From Nitrososphaeria archaeon (GTDB lineage: Archaea > Thermoproteota > Nitrososphaeria > JACIWG01), in the NCBI GenBank assembly GCA_029776125.1, contig JARVJS010000006.1, positions 1-39,590 on the forward strand: a stretch of 39,590 nt of DNA. The letters are read 5' to 3'. Made by a program: the position numbers and the translations under genes. Below, piece by piece: positions 1 to 10,085 of the stretch. The notes below the pieces were generated by a model that was given only the letters and a program-made list of their open reading frames with translations, had not been told where the DNA came from and searched no databases. How positions within the stretch are numbered: the first letter of the stretch is position 1; each line of letters opens with the position of its first letter.

Positions 1-1188
1 ATTAAAGAAACTTTGGTCAGAGCAATTACAGACTGTGGTGTGGAGGTTTACGATCTTGGTTTAGTTCCTACGCCTGTTCAGTATTTTTCCCTGTTTACGC
101 TTCCTGTGGAAGGCGGGATGATGATAACCGCAAGCCACAATCCACCTGAATACAATGGTTTTAAACTGAGCATTGGTAAGGAAACAATTTTTGGTGAGGA
201 CATACAGAAAATAAGAAACATTATTGAAAACAAAACATTTGTAGCTTTGATGAAAAAGGAAAGGGCAATTAAATGCAATATGCGTAACTATTACATAGAT
301 TACATGGTAAATGCTTTTCCTTCACTTAAAGGGTTAAAAGTAGTGGTTGACTCGGGAAATGGCGTGGCAGGAGTGGTTGCTCCCGAGATAATGAAAAAAC
401 TTGGCGCAGAGGTAATAGAACTTTTCAGTAAACCTGATGGAACCTTTCCTAATCATCATCCTGACCCTGTTGTTCCTGAAAACATGAAAGTAATGATTGA
501 AACAGTGAGAAAAACAAAGGCACACGTAGGCATTGGTTACGATGGGGATGGTGACAGACTTGGCGTTGTTGATGAGAATGGAGAGATGATTTGGGGAGAC
601 AAGCTGATGATTATATTTGCAAAGGATGTTTTAAAAGAAAATCCTGGTGCAAAAATTATTGGTGAGGTTAAGTGTTCAGATGTAATGTATAGAGAAATAG
701 AAAGATTGGGCGGAAAACCAATAATGTGGAAAACGGGACATTCACTTATAAAGAGAAAAATGAAGGAAGAAGAAGCCTTACTTGCAGGAGAGATGAGCGG
801 GCACATGTTTTTTAAGGATAGATACTTTGGTTATGACGATGCTATTTATGCTTCCTTGAGATTACTTGAAATACTGAAAAATTCAGGAGAGCCCTACAGC
901 ATAGGCAAACTACTTAATGGTGTAAATTTCATGTGTACCACACCTGAAATAAGAATAGATTGCCCTGAAGAAGAAAAAGAAACAGTAATTGAACGTGCTA
1001 AAGAATGTTTTAAAAATTATGCCTGCTGTTTCATAGATGGTGTAAGAGTAAGTTTTGACAAAGGTTGGGCATTGATAAGACCGTCTAATACTCAACCTGT
1101 GCTGGTTGCAAGAATAGAAGCGGAGACAGAAAAACAGCTTAACGAAATAAAACAGATATTTCAGAAAGAACTTTCATTAAATTTTTAA
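1..1188 (+). CDS. Phosphomannomutase/phosphoglucomutase family protein, 5'-truncated by window edge
   Basis: TASHNPPEYNGFK phosphoserine loop, GYDGDGDRLGVVD metal loop, GEMSGH and RPSNTQP motifs; frame open to base 1, so the TTG at 13 is probably not the true start. Confidence 0.93.
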   Translation: MKETLVRAITDCGVEVYDLGLVPTPVQYFSLFTLPVEGGMMITASHNPPEYNGFKLSIGKETIFGEDIQKIRNIIENKTFVALMKKERAIKCNMRNYYIDYMVNAFPSLKGLKVVVDSGNGVAGVVAPEIMKKLGAEVIELFSKPDGTFPNHHPDPVVPENMKVMIETVRKTKAHVGIGYDGDGDRLGVVDENGEMIWGDKLMIIFAKDVLKENPGAKIIGEVKCSDVMYREIERLGGKPIMWKTGHSLIKRKMKEEEALLAGEMSGHMFFKDRYFGYDDAIYASLRLLEILKNSGEPYSIGKLLNGVNFMCTTPEIRIDCPEEEKETVIERAKECFKNYACCFIDGVRVSFDKGWALIRPSNTQPVLVARIEAETEKQLNEIKQIFQKELSLNF

Positions 1189-1226
1189 GGATGCAAAAGA
1201 TTGAAAAGACTAATTTTAACTAAATT

Positions 1227-1255
1227 TTGATACATCCATGTACCCTATATATAGG
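1227..1255 (+). promoter_or_regulatory. Promoter block copy 1: TTGATACATCCATGTACCCTATATATAGG
   Basis: -35-like TTGATA, 17-nt spacing to TATAGG, overlapping CCTATATATAGG palindrome; one of six similar blocks in the window. Confidence 0.7.
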
Positions 1256-1738
1256 ATGACATGGATTTCTCATAAGGCACTAACATTTTCTATACTGTTT
1301 GTTACAACAAACAACTTATGGTTTTCTTTGGTTGCAACAGTGGGAGCAATACTTCCCGATTTTCTTGAGGGAACAGGTTTTTTGTCTCTTAACCCATACA
1401 CTCAGTATAGGTGGAAGCAGAACCACAGAAAGATAACTCATTGGATATTTCCATATTTATTTTTGCTTTTGATAGCATGGATAATGTTTAAAGGAAATCC
1501 TTTTACCTTTAAGCCTGATTTTCAGTTTGCCCTTAATAATCGCTTGATTTTTTGGATTCTTTTCTCTGTTTGTGTAGGGGCTATATTTCATATACTGCAG
1601 GATGCTATCTCAGGAAAGGTTCCTTTACTTAATCCTAAAAGAAAAGATTTTGGTGTAAGGCTTATTCCTACAAAATCCACTATTGAATATATTTTCACAA
1701 TAGCTATAATATTAATAATTTTCATGATGAGGTATTAA
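1256..1738 (+). CDS. YdjM-like membrane metal-dependent hydrolase; probable start at 1256 rather than 1238
   Basis: MTWISHKALTFSI..GAILPDFLEG plus hydrophobic helices; ATG at 1256 directly abuts the promoter block. Confidence 0.6.
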   Translation: MTWISHKALTFSILFVTTNNLWFSLVATVGAILPDFLEGTGFLSLNPYTQYRWKQNHRKITHWIFPYLFLLLIAWIMFKGNPFTFKPDFQFALNNRLIFWILFSVCVGAIFHILQDAISGKVPLLNPKRKDFGVRLIPTKSTIEYIFTIAIILIIFMMRY

Positions 1739-1740
1739 AA

Positions 1741-2349
1741 ATGGAAAATAAACTGGACATCAAAGAATTACTTGCTTTAATAATTTACAAAAATGATTAC
1801 ATTTACCCTTTACTAAAAGATACTGTTCAATGCGTTATTCTTGACATTATTTTTTCACGAACTATACTTGAGGGGAAACCTTCTGTGAAAATAAGCTATC
1901 AGGATTTAGCACTTCTCGCAGGTTGTTCTGTAGGAACAGTAAAGTCTGCCTTGAAGGATTTAATACTGTCTAGTTTAATAAAAATTGTAGGAAACCATCG
2001 CAGTAGAATAGCAAACGAATACGCTGTTAACCTAAAAATACCTGAAAACTTGAAACAATTTATGCCACTGCAGAGATTACCTTATAAAACAGTAAGCCAA
2101 ATTATATCAGGAAATAATAGAAAACCTGTTTTACAGTTAACTGCTGAAGGAATGGCAATAGTTAACTCTATTAAAGCAAGTATGAGTCCTCATGAAAGGG
2201 CTTTATATGAGAAAAAAGCAGTAGATGAACTAATAATTGAAAATGTTGAAATAAATGATGAATCAATAGACAGAAAAATTACTGAAATAATAATTAGAGG
2301 GTTTAGCAGTGAAAAACGAAAAAAATATCTTGTCTCAGTTGAGCAATAA
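1741..2349 (+). CDS. Helix-turn-helix protein (replication initiator or regulator-like)
   Basis: winged-HTH pattern ISYQDLALLAGCSVGTVKSALKDLILSSLI. Confidence 0.5.
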   Translation: MENKLDIKELLALIIYKNDYIYPLLKDTVQCVILDIIFSRTILEGKPSVKISYQDLALLAGCSVGTVKSALKDLILSSLIKIVGNHRSRIANEYAVNLKIPENLKQFMPLQRLPYKTVSQIISGNNRKPVLQLTAEGMAIVNSIKASMSPHERALYEKKAVDELIIENVEINDESIDRKITEIIIRGFSSEKRKKYLVSVEQ

Positions 2350-2866
2350 AATACTTGCTACGCTTTTTGTTTCAGATAGAGAAGTTTATTTGTCTGAGCT
2401 AGCAAATAAGTTTAATACAACTGAACAAGAAATTAAACTGTGTGTTTATGAAATAGCAAATTATTTAGAACCATCGTCCTTAAAATTGTCAATAACAGAA
2501 AAGTCTGTTATGCTTACAGTTGAGAAAGAATATTTAGAGTATGTTCCTAAAGAAATCGTTTTTCAAACACAACTGTCAGAGCAAGCACTGGAGACTCTTG
2601 CAGTTATTATTTACAAACAACCCTGTACAAAACAGGAAATAGAGCAAATAAGAGGAGTAGACTGCGAAAAGACAATTCAAACTTTACTTAACACAGGATT
2701 AATAAAAAAGATAGCAACAATTTCTCAAACAGGCAATCCCGTGCTTTACAGTGTTACGGAGAAATGCGTACACGCTTTTGGTTTTAAGTCCTATGAGGAT
2801 ATGCTTCAATGGATTAAAACAAAAGTAGAACAGAAAGAAGAACTATCTACAGTACGAGAATTATAA
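2309..2866 (+). CDS. scpB: Segregation and condensation protein B-like
   Basis: two winged-helix repeats including LSEQALETLAVIIYKQPCTKQEIEQIRGVDCEKTIQTLLNTGLIKK; GTG start overlapping previous ORF. Confidence 0.85.
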   Translation: MKNEKNILSQLSNKILATLFVSDREVYLSELANKFNTTEQEIKLCVYEIANYLEPSSLKLSITEKSVMLTVEKEYLEYVPKEIVFQTQLSEQALETLAVIIYKQPCTKQEIEQIRGVDCEKTIQTLLNTGLIKKIATISQTGNPVLYSVTEKCVHAFGFKSYEDMLQWIKTKVEQKEELSTVREL

Positions 2867-2896
2867 CTTTCCCCCTTTTTTATGAATATTTCAATT

Positions 2897-2926
2897 TGAC
2901 AAAACTGTTTTGTTTTTGTTATAATA
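2897..2926 (+). promoter_or_regulatory. Sigma70-like promoter TTGACA-N18-TATAAT upstream of sbcDC
   Basis: ttgaca aaactgttttgtttttgt tataat. Confidence 0.7.
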
Positions 2927-2960
2927 TAATTATAACAAACAAGACAAAAGGAGCATTTCT

Positions 2961-4598
2961 ATGGAAATTAAAAATGCAATTAAAAACCTTTCTGATGCTC
3001 ACTTTTCGGTCATTTTGGCAAACTTTAACATTGGAAAACTCATACATGACGCATCGGTTATTAATAATGTCTCTCACGACGAAGTAATAAGAAAACTAAG
3101 TGAACATAATTTTTCTGTTAATTATCTTTACAACTGTTACAGAGCATATCAAAAGTTTAAGACTGAAAAGTTTCTTAAGAGTTTGAGAGCCTCTTTTGAA
3201 GGGTTGCTTACTTGGGGATTTATTGTAAACAACATACTTGAAGCACCAGAGGGAGACACACCTGAAGCAATTGCTTACTGGGAAGACAAATTAAGAAGTG
3301 CAGAGAAAATTCTTTATACTATTGAATACAATGTAGTTAAAAACTTTCATGCACTTCCTGAAGCAGTTAAATCTCAGATAGAAGGTTTACTTATTAGCCT
3401 TGGATATGAACTTCCAAATGGCAAAGAAAAGGAAAAAATTAAAATTGCTCACATAGCAGACATTCACATATCTGAAAAACTTACTACTGCAGGGAAGATC
3501 GTAATCAATCCTACTACAGGTCGCAATCGTAGACTTGATGACATACAAAGGTGCTTAACCTATGCAGTAGATAAAGCAATAGAGCAACAGTGTGACCTTG
3601 CACTTATAACAGAGCCCTTTGATAGATACAATCCTACCCCAAATGAAATAGACGTATTCGTAAACGAAGTGCTAAGACTTGCAGAACACATGCCTGTAGT
3701 CATTGAGCCAGGCAATCATGGAATGGATAGAAACCGCATGAACGCATCAGTATTCGTTTTTCTTAAAGGATATAACAATATTTTCGTAGCCGATGAGCCT
3801 ACTACATTTTATTACGATGGCAAGGTGTTAACTACAGAACCAACTATGCGGTTTGGTAAAAAAGGTTCCTGTTTTGTCCATGTCCTTCCTTATCCAGTTA
3901 AATATGGAAACGATGGTGATCCTGCAGAGGCAATGAAAGAACACATAGAAAGGTTTAAAAAGATAAAATCAGAAAATGCTTTATCTGTTTTACTTGCTCA
4001 CACAACAGTCGCAGGCTCAGAGGGAGCAGACTATGTTAAGTTTCTTTCAAGAGAACCTGTGCTTAAAATAGAAGATTTAAGTGGTTTTGACTATGTAGCT
4101 CTTGGGCACATTCATAGATTTCAAAAACTTTCAGACCGCATATACTATGCAGGAAACATTGAAAGAATAGATTTTGATGAAGAAGGACAATCTAAAGGTT
4201 TCATTATTGCAACCCTTGATACAGAAACTAAAGACCTTACTGTAGATTTCATTGAAACTCCTGCAACAGAGATGAAAACTGTTTCAGTGGATATGTTTAA
4301 AGAGATAGATTGGGAGCAAAGGATAAACAGTAATGTTCTTTATCGTGTAGTGGGTGTTGTAAATTCGGAGTCAAAGGTAGAACTCAAAGAAAGTGTTACA
4401 AAATTTCAGGAAAAAGCACCTCTTCTTTTAAAAGTGCAGGTAATAAGTAAGGAAAAACAAAATATACTTGCTCAAAGAATAACAGATAGCATTCAAGATG
4501 AGGAAGCATTGATTGAGTTTCTCAAAGCTAAAGAAATTCCTGAAAATTTTATTCCTGAAATAGTTGAGTATCACAAAAACATAAAGCAAAACGCATAA
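2961..4598 (+). CDS. sbcD: SbcD/Mre11-like metallophosphoesterase with ~150-aa N-terminal extension
   Basis: HIADIHIS, PGNHG, LLAHTTVAGSE, ALGHIHRF motifs; adjacent to sbcC. Confidence 0.85.
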   Translation: MEIKNAIKNLSDAHFSVILANFNIGKLIHDASVINNVSHDEVIRKLSEHNFSVNYLYNCYRAYQKFKTEKFLKSLRASFEGLLTWGFIVNNILEAPEGDTPEAIAYWEDKLRSAEKILYTIEYNVVKNFHALPEAVKSQIEGLLISLGYELPNGKEKEKIKIAHIADIHISEKLTTAGKIVINPTTGRNRRLDDIQRCLTYAVDKAIEQQCDLALITEPFDRYNPTPNEIDVFVNEVLRLAEHMPVVIEPGNHGMDRNRMNASVFVFLKGYNNIFVADEPTTFYYDGKVLTTEPTMRFGKKGSCFVHVLPYPVKYGNDGDPAEAMKEHIERFKKIKSENALSVLLAHTTVAGSEGADYVKFLSREPVLKIEDLSGFDYVALGHIHRFQKLSDRIYYAGNIERIDFDEEGQSKGFIIATLDTETKDLTVDFIETPATEMKTVSVDMFKEIDWEQRINSNVLYRVVGVVNSESKVELKESVTKFQEKAPLLLKVQVISKEKQNILAQRITDSIQDEEALIEFLKAKEIPENFIPEIVEYHKNIKQNA

Positions 4599-4609
4599 AG
4601 GAGATAGGA

Positions 4610-6796
4610 ATGATTCCTATAAAGTTACAGCTAATTAACTTTTTGTCCCATAAAAATACAGAGATTGATTTTACCAATCTTAATGCAATTTGCCTATATG
4701 GTGAAAATGGTGCAGGTAAAACTTCTATTCTCGATGGAATGCTTTACGCTTTGTACAGTTACACTTCTCGTGGCAGAGATGACTCTCTTATCAAACTTGG
4801 TGAAAGAAAAATGCGGGTTGAATTTCTATTTGAAATGGAAGGCACACTTTACAAAGTTATTAAGGAAAAAGAAATAGGCAAAACTAAAAATACTTCTCTA
4901 TACATGGTTACCCCTGATGAAGAAGTGCTTGTTGCAACAGGTGAAAGGGTAGATGAATACATAGAAAGCCTACTTGGTATGAATTACGATACCTTTACCT
5001 CTACCTTTTTTTTGCTTCAGGATAATGCATACAGATTTATACTTGCTACACCCACAGAAAGATACAAAATTCTCTTTGACATACTTGGTTTAGAAGTGTA
5101 TCAAGAATACAGAAAAGTAGCCTCTTACTCAAAGAGAGAAGCAGAAGGAAAGGTTACATTTTTTAGTCAACAGATTGCAGATAGGGTAAAGATTGTAGAA
5201 GGTAAGGATAGTCTTGTTAAGAGTTTACAAAACGTAGAGCAGGAACTTTCACGAATTGCATCGATTCGTATAGAGTCGGAAAAACATTACATAGACAAAG
5301 AAAAAGACCTCTCAACTATATTAGCCCGAATTAAAGAGATACAAAAAATAACTTCAACAGACATAGAAAAGGAGATCCTTAACTCTCAGAAAAAAATAGC
5401 ACAGTATCAGGCTACTGTTCGGATGAAACCACAGGTTGAGGAAGCATTGAAGCAAAAAGCAGAGTTAAATCAGAAACTTACGAATCTGTTTGAATCGGAA
5501 CGAATCGTAATGAAGGAATATGATGAGGCTAAGGCAAAGTATAACGAAGTAGTAGAAAGAGAAAATAAGGTAAAAATACAGATAGAACAGATAGAAAGTA
5601 AAATTCGTGAGTATTCGATACGAATCGAACAGAGTAAAAAAACAGTAGCAGATTACGAAAAAGTGGCAAATCTACTCAATCAGGTTCCTTGCGGTGGAGT
5701 AGGACAGTATGCTACTTGTAGGCTTATTGCGAATGCTGTAGAGTCAAAAGAGAAAATTCCACAGGTGCAGAATACTATAAAGCAGTATGAGGAAGAAATA
5801 AAAAAATTTGAACAAGAAAAGAAATCTCTCACTCAAATACTTCAAAAAATAGCAAAGGAAAAGGAACAAGTAATACAGTATGGAAAATCTGTATCTCAGA
5901 AGGTAAAAGAACTTCAAGCACAAAAAGATGCTTTAACAAAACAGATAGAGGAAGTAGAAAAACTCTGTAGTATGCAGTCCGCAGTAGCCTCTGCGGAAAA
6001 GGCATTAGAGATGGAACAGGAAAGGCTTAAGCAACTTGAACAGGAAAAGGAAAAACTTGCACAAACAAAACAAGAGGAACAAATTCTTGCAAAGTTGTAT
6101 AAAGAAACTCTCATTCAAGTTGAAACACTAAAAAAACAAGTAACAGAGTTAAAGAATAGTGAAACTGAATTAATCAGACAAAAATCTCAGATAGAAAGTC
6201 AGATAGAACTCTGCAATAAAGCAGAACTGGAACTTAAGGAACTACAGATTCAACTTGATAAGGCGAAAAAGAATGCTTACATTTACTCAGTGCTTGATGA
6301 AGCATACGAAAAGATACCCAAAATTATGTTTACAAATTACATAGTTGCACTTGAAAGTAAAGTAAATGAAATACTAAACAGAATTTCAAACACGGGTATG
6401 CAAGTAGAACTTGTAACTGAAAGGCAGACTAAAACAACTAAAACTGTAAAAAACACTCTTGACATAATTGTTTCAGACATCATTGGTGAAAGACGCATAG
6501 AAAACTTCTCAGGTGGTGAAAAGACAAGACTCACACTTGCATTCACAGTTGCCCTAAGTGAACTTGCAAGCAAAAAGGCAGGACACAGAATACTCACGCT
6601 TGCTATTGATGAACCACCTGGACTTGATATGCAGGGTTTTAAGGATTTTGCATCAACCATAAATCAGTTGATTCAAGAAGGAATGTTTGCAAAGTGCTTT
6701 GTAATATCGCACAGTGGTGAACTTATTGATGAGTTTGAACAGAAAATAAAAGTGCAGAAACTAAATGGAAGCAGTGAGGTTATGGTTGAGGTGTGA
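4610..6796 (+). CDS. sbcC: SbcC/Rad50-like ATPase
   Basis: Walker A GENGAGKTSILDG, coiled coils with hook-like PCGGVGQYATC, signature NFSGGEKTRLTLAF. Confidence 0.92.
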   Translation: MIPIKLQLINFLSHKNTEIDFTNLNAICLYGENGAGKTSILDGMLYALYSYTSRGRDDSLIKLGERKMRVEFLFEMEGTLYKVIKEKEIGKTKNTSLYMVTPDEEVLVATGERVDEYIESLLGMNYDTFTSTFFLLQDNAYRFILATPTERYKILFDILGLEVYQEYRKVASYSKREAEGKVTFFSQQIADRVKIVEGKDSLVKSLQNVEQELSRIASIRIESEKHYIDKEKDLSTILARIKEIQKITSTDIEKEILNSQKKIAQYQATVRMKPQVEEALKQKAELNQKLTNLFESERIVMKEYDEAKAKYNEVVERENKVKIQIEQIESKIREYSIRIEQSKKTVADYEKVANLLNQVPCGGVGQYATCRLIANAVESKEKIPQVQNTIKQYEEEIKKFEQEKKSLTQILQKIAKEKEQVIQYGKSVSQKVKELQAQKDALTKQIEEVEKLCSMQSAVASAEKALEMEQERLKQLEQEKEKLAQTKQEEQILAKLYKETLIQVETLKKQVTELKNSETELIRQKSQIESQIELCNKAELELKELQIQLDKAKKNAYIYSVLDEAYEKIPKIMFTNYIVALESKVNEILNRISNTGMQVELVTERQTKTTKTVKNTLDIIVSDIIGERRIENFSGGEKTRLTLAFTVALSELASKKAGHRILTLAIDEPPGLDMQGFKDFASTINQLIQEGMFAKCFVISHSGELIDEFEQKIKVQKLNGSSEVMVEV

Positions 6797-6803
6797 ATTG
6801 ATT

Positions 6804-6832
6804 TTGATACATTCGGGTACCCTATATGTAGA
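6804..6832 (+). promoter_or_regulatory. Promoter block copy 2 upstream of csf2
   Basis: TTGATACATTCGGGTACCCTATATGTAGA. Confidence 0.7.
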
Positions 6833-6885
6833 GATGCATTAATATATATAGAGAACAAAGTAAAAACAAAAAAGGAGGAAAAACT

Positions 6886-7941
6886 ATGAAGTCAGTAGTA
6901 TTTGAAGGAACAATTAAAACTGTATCACCATTGTTAGTTATGTTGCCTGAACCCAAAGGAGCACCAAGAAGTGCGGATAAGTCACCAAAGCATCCAAAAG
7001 CACCTGTTGTAGTAGGAGACATGGTAGTAGAAGTCCCTGTAATTCCGGGGAACACTATAAGGGGTGCTTTAAGAAGACAACTTGCTTTTAGTATTCTTTC
7101 AAAATTTAAAGACCTTGACTATTTAACCATTACCTTTCTTACTTGTGGTGGAGTAATAGACCCAAAAGAGGAAGACAAGGTTAGTCTTAAGCCAAATGAA
7201 GTATTTGAGTATGTCAAAGCAATTAAAGATAAAAACGTTGTTGCAAGTCTTTTCGGGGGATCTTTGCCAATAATAAAGATGATAAAAAGTAGCCTTATAA
7301 CAGAATTTGCTTGGGCAAAAGTAGGAGAAATTTATGATGGCTATCCTTATGTAGATGACATTATGCTGAAAAATATTACGTTTGCTAAGTTAGATGAAAC
7401 ATTAAGAAATTATGACATTTACAGTCTCCTTTCAGAAGAAGGCAAAGCAGAACTTGAAAAAAGATTTCAGAGCAAGAAAGAGAGAGTTGAATCAGGAGAA
7501 GAAAAAGGTAATGGTAAAAAACAAACAGGAGCAGAAACCGCAAACATTATTGGGTCTCTTGGTGATGCAGTAGCACCTAATGTTGAGTTTCAACACAGAA
7601 TAGAACTAACAGAGCCAACAGAAAGAAACTTAGGTGGTTTACTTTATGCTTTAAAAATGTTTGCCGAAAATGATGCTACTTTAGGAGGACATGTAAGGTT
7701 TGGTTTTGGAAAAGTTTATTGCGAATACAAAGTTTATGAAATAGAAGGAAAAGAAAAAAAAGAAATTGGAGATATTGCTGGTGGATGGGCACGCTTTGAG
7801 AATGAAGGTTTTGCTAGATTTTGTGAAATTAGTCCATCTTTAAAACCTTATTTGGCTACTTTTCAAGATTATTTTAGCAACTTAGAGAAAAAAGATATTA
7901 TTGTTGTTATTCCACAGGGGAAAAAGTCAAAAGGAGAATAG
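6886..7941 (+). CDS. csf2: Type IV CRISPR-associated RAMP, Csf2 (Cas7)-like
   Basis: RAMP motif VPVIPGNTIRGALRRQL, LGGHVRFGFGKV glycine loop; synteny with csf3, csf1, cas6, array and DinG. Confidence 0.75.
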   Translation: MKSVVFEGTIKTVSPLLVMLPEPKGAPRSADKSPKHPKAPVVVGDMVVEVPVIPGNTIRGALRRQLAFSILSKFKDLDYLTITFLTCGGVIDPKEEDKVSLKPNEVFEYVKAIKDKNVVASLFGGSLPIIKMIKSSLITEFAWAKVGEIYDGYPYVDDIMLKNITFAKLDETLRNYDIYSLLSEEGKAELEKRFQSKKERVESGEEKGNGKKQTGAETANIIGSLGDAVAPNVEFQHRIELTEPTERNLGGLLYALKMFAENDATLGGHVRFGFGKVYCEYKVYEIEGKEKKEIGDIAGGWARFENEGFARFCEISPSLKPYLATFQDYFSNLEKKDIIVVIPQGKKSKGE

Positions 7942-7942
7942 C

Positions 7943-8614
7943 ATGAGATTTGAGGTAAGCTTTGTAAACAAACAAAAAGCAGGGCTTGTTGTTTTAAATA
8001 CTAATACTCCTTTTGATGGAATACTATCTTATTTTGCTTATTTAAGAAATAAGGAAAAGTATTCTGAACAGGAAGCGGTGAGACTATCTCAAGAGGAACT
8101 TCCTTTAAAGAAGTATATTTTTGAAGGAGATTTCTTTTATTTTGCAGGTATGCCTGATATATTCACAACTACTCCTGTTAAAGATTACATGTTTGGTTTT
8201 ACTAACAAAATCTCTAATCCACAAACATACGAAAAAATGGGAAGCGATTTTGTAAAAAAACTGTTTTCAGTAAAAAAACTTGAACAGGGTAGTGGTGGGA
8301 CTGGTCCATACAAATGCTGGCTTGTTACAGTAAAAGCGACTTATTTTAACAAAATATCTTATGTTGTTGAAGTGGAAAATGAAAGAGTAGATGAATTTAT
8401 TTCTCTTGTAAAGAACATTAACGCAATTGGCAAATATACAAGGTTTGGATTTGGTAGGTTTGAAGAATGTGAAATAGTTGAAACAGACAAGCCAATAAGA
8501 AGATATATTCCTGTTAATGCAGGAATAAAAACAGAAAAACAGTTCATTATGTCAGCAACAAGACCACCATATTGGGGGAGGGAAACAGTATTATGCGGAA
8601 TGGCAGAGATATAA
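7943..8614 (+). CDS. csf3: Type IV CRISPR-associated Csf3 (Cas5)-like; likely start 7943
   Basis: IGKYTRFGFGRFEECEI and C-terminal RPPYWGRE..C pattern; RBS aaaggag before ATG. Confidence 0.72.
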   Translation: MRFEVSFVNKQKAGLVVLNTNTPFDGILSYFAYLRNKEKYSEQEAVRLSQEELPLKKYIFEGDFFYFAGMPDIFTTTPVKDYMFGFTNKISNPQTYEKMGSDFVKKLFSVKKLEQGSGGTGPYKCWLVTVKATYFNKISYVVEVENERVDEFISLVKNINAIGKYTRFGFGRFEECEIVETDKPIRRYIPVNAGIKTEKQFIMSATRPPYWGRETVLCGMAEI

Positions 8615-9339
8615 CTAAGCCTGCTCAGTTGTTTAAAGTAGCAGGATTTGACCTTAAAGTTGACGATAAAAAGAAGCTATATCAAACTGATGAGAGGATT
8701 CTTTGTTGTATTTGCAGGCAAAAAGACGCAGAGGTGTATAAAATTAACGATGTATTTGGTGGTGGATTTACAAGTTTTAACTTATTTAGCCACAGTAAAT
8801 TTATTTGCAAAGATTGTGCAGGTTTGGTTTCTGATTTCTACAGAAAAAGTCTTGGTAAAGTAATAATTTACTTTAATCCTGAGACTTCTGAGGTGTATTA
8901 TTTCAAAAGTAAAGCAGACAAGACAGAATCAGAACAGGGAGAAAGCATACAGTTAGTTTTAAGCGACGAAGAGAAAGAATTTTGGAAAAACTTTTTACTA
9001 AATCCATCTAAAGGATACTTTTTAATTTCAATTCCTGCTCGTCAGAATGCTCATTATGTAATTTTTGCGCCTCTTTGTTATTCAGATGGAAATATTAAGA
9101 CCTATCAGTTCAACTATGGTGAAACAGTAATGAATGTTGAAGTAGAGGAATTAAATCAAATTATAAATTCAGAAGCTCAAATTAAACAATTAAAAGAACT
9201 CTTAAAATCCATCAAAAAAGACAAGGAAAAAAAGATTTCCATAGTAAAGGAATTAAATGAATTATACCACCAATTAAACATTTTAAAAAGTAAAGACACA
9301 TACTTGCTTTATCAAAATTTTAGATTATTCTTCAGTTAA
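8572..9339 (+). CDS. csf1: Type IV CRISPR-associated Csf1-like, zinc-binding N-terminus (ATG at 8593 possible)
   Basis: CCICRQKDAE...FTSFNLFSHSKFICKDCAG (CxxC..CxxC); position in csf cluster. Confidence 0.6.
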   Translation: MGEGNSIMRNGRDITKPAQLFKVAGFDLKVDDKKKLYQTDERILCCICRQKDAEVYKINDVFGGGFTSFNLFSHSKFICKDCAGLVSDFYRKSLGKVIIYFNPETSEVYYFKSKADKTESEQGESIQLVLSDEEKEFWKNFLLNPSKGYFLISIPARQNAHYVIFAPLCYSDGNIKTYQFNYGETVMNVEVEELNQIINSEAQIKQLKELLKSIKKDKEKKISIVKELNELYHQLNILKSKDTYLLYQNFRLFFS

Positions 9340-9351
9340 AGGAGGATACTT

Positions 9352-10080
9352 ATGAAATTTACAATTTCGTTTTATTGTAAAGAACCAATTGATGGAATAA
9401 ACAGTATTATGGCAGTTCAGGGGTGGATATATCGTAATATGGAAAAGGTTAATCCAGAACTTGCTAATTGGCTACACAATGAAGGAATTTTTAAGAATAA
9501 CAAAGTAATGAAACCAATTAATTTTTCACCTGTTTACAAAACGCAAAGAAAAAATATATATGGAATTAAAGTATCTACTTTGGTTACTAAAATTCAGCAC
9601 GCAATTGTAGAAATGTTAAATGATCCTGAACCTCTTGTCCTAAAGGGCAAAAATGAAAGAACCATTTCCTTAAATGTTAGTGAAGTAAAAATGAAGAAAT
9701 TGAGAGATACCAAGGTTTATTTTACTCTATCTCCAATTATCTTTCGTGACAAAGACGGATTTGTAAAACTTGATTTTACTAAAGAAGAAGACATTGAGAA
9801 AGCACGACAAATTATTGAACACAATCTTACATGGAAATATGAATGTATCTATGATGAAGTATGTCCATACAGAGTTTATTACTTTCAACCTAAAAATATG
9901 AAAACTGCCTTTTATACAAATTATAAAATTCAGAGTAAAGACATTAAAATTCCTTTAACAGGTTACACAGGAAATTTCACGCTTATAGCGGATCAATCTC
10001 TTCTGGATATGGCGTACTACTTTGGCATTGGTTATATGACAGGCTCAGGTTTTGGATGTATAGAATCTGAAGTAAAATAA
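9352..10080 (+). CDS. Cas6/Csf5-like crRNA endonuclease
   Basis: RAMP fold with C-terminal GIGYMTGSGFGCIE glycine-rich loop; immediately upstream of array 1. Confidence 0.68.
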   Translation: MKFTISFYCKEPIDGINSIMAVQGWIYRNMEKVNPELANWLHNEGIFKNNKVMKPINFSPVYKTQRKNIYGIKVSTLVTKIQHAIVEMLNDPEPLVLKGKNERTISLNVSEVKMKKLRDTKVYFTLSPIIFRDKDGFVKLDFTKEEDIEKARQIIEHNLTWKYECIYDEVCPYRVYYFQPKNMKTAFYTNYKIQSKDIKIPLTGYTGNFTLIADQSLLDMAYYFGIGYMTGSGFGCIESEVK

Positions 10081-10085
10081 AACTT

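Noticed and set aside
78-1095. Several minus-strand ORFs within the phosphomannomutase gene
   Set aside because: Antisense to a well-supported CDS, with no RBS or recognisable domain.
2896-3087. 63-aa + strand ORF before sbcD
   Set aside because: Starts within the promoter region and overlaps sbcD out of frame.
5914-6858. Minus-strand ORFs inside sbcC
   Set aside because: Ser/Phe/Cys-rich antisense translations of a coiled-coil gene.
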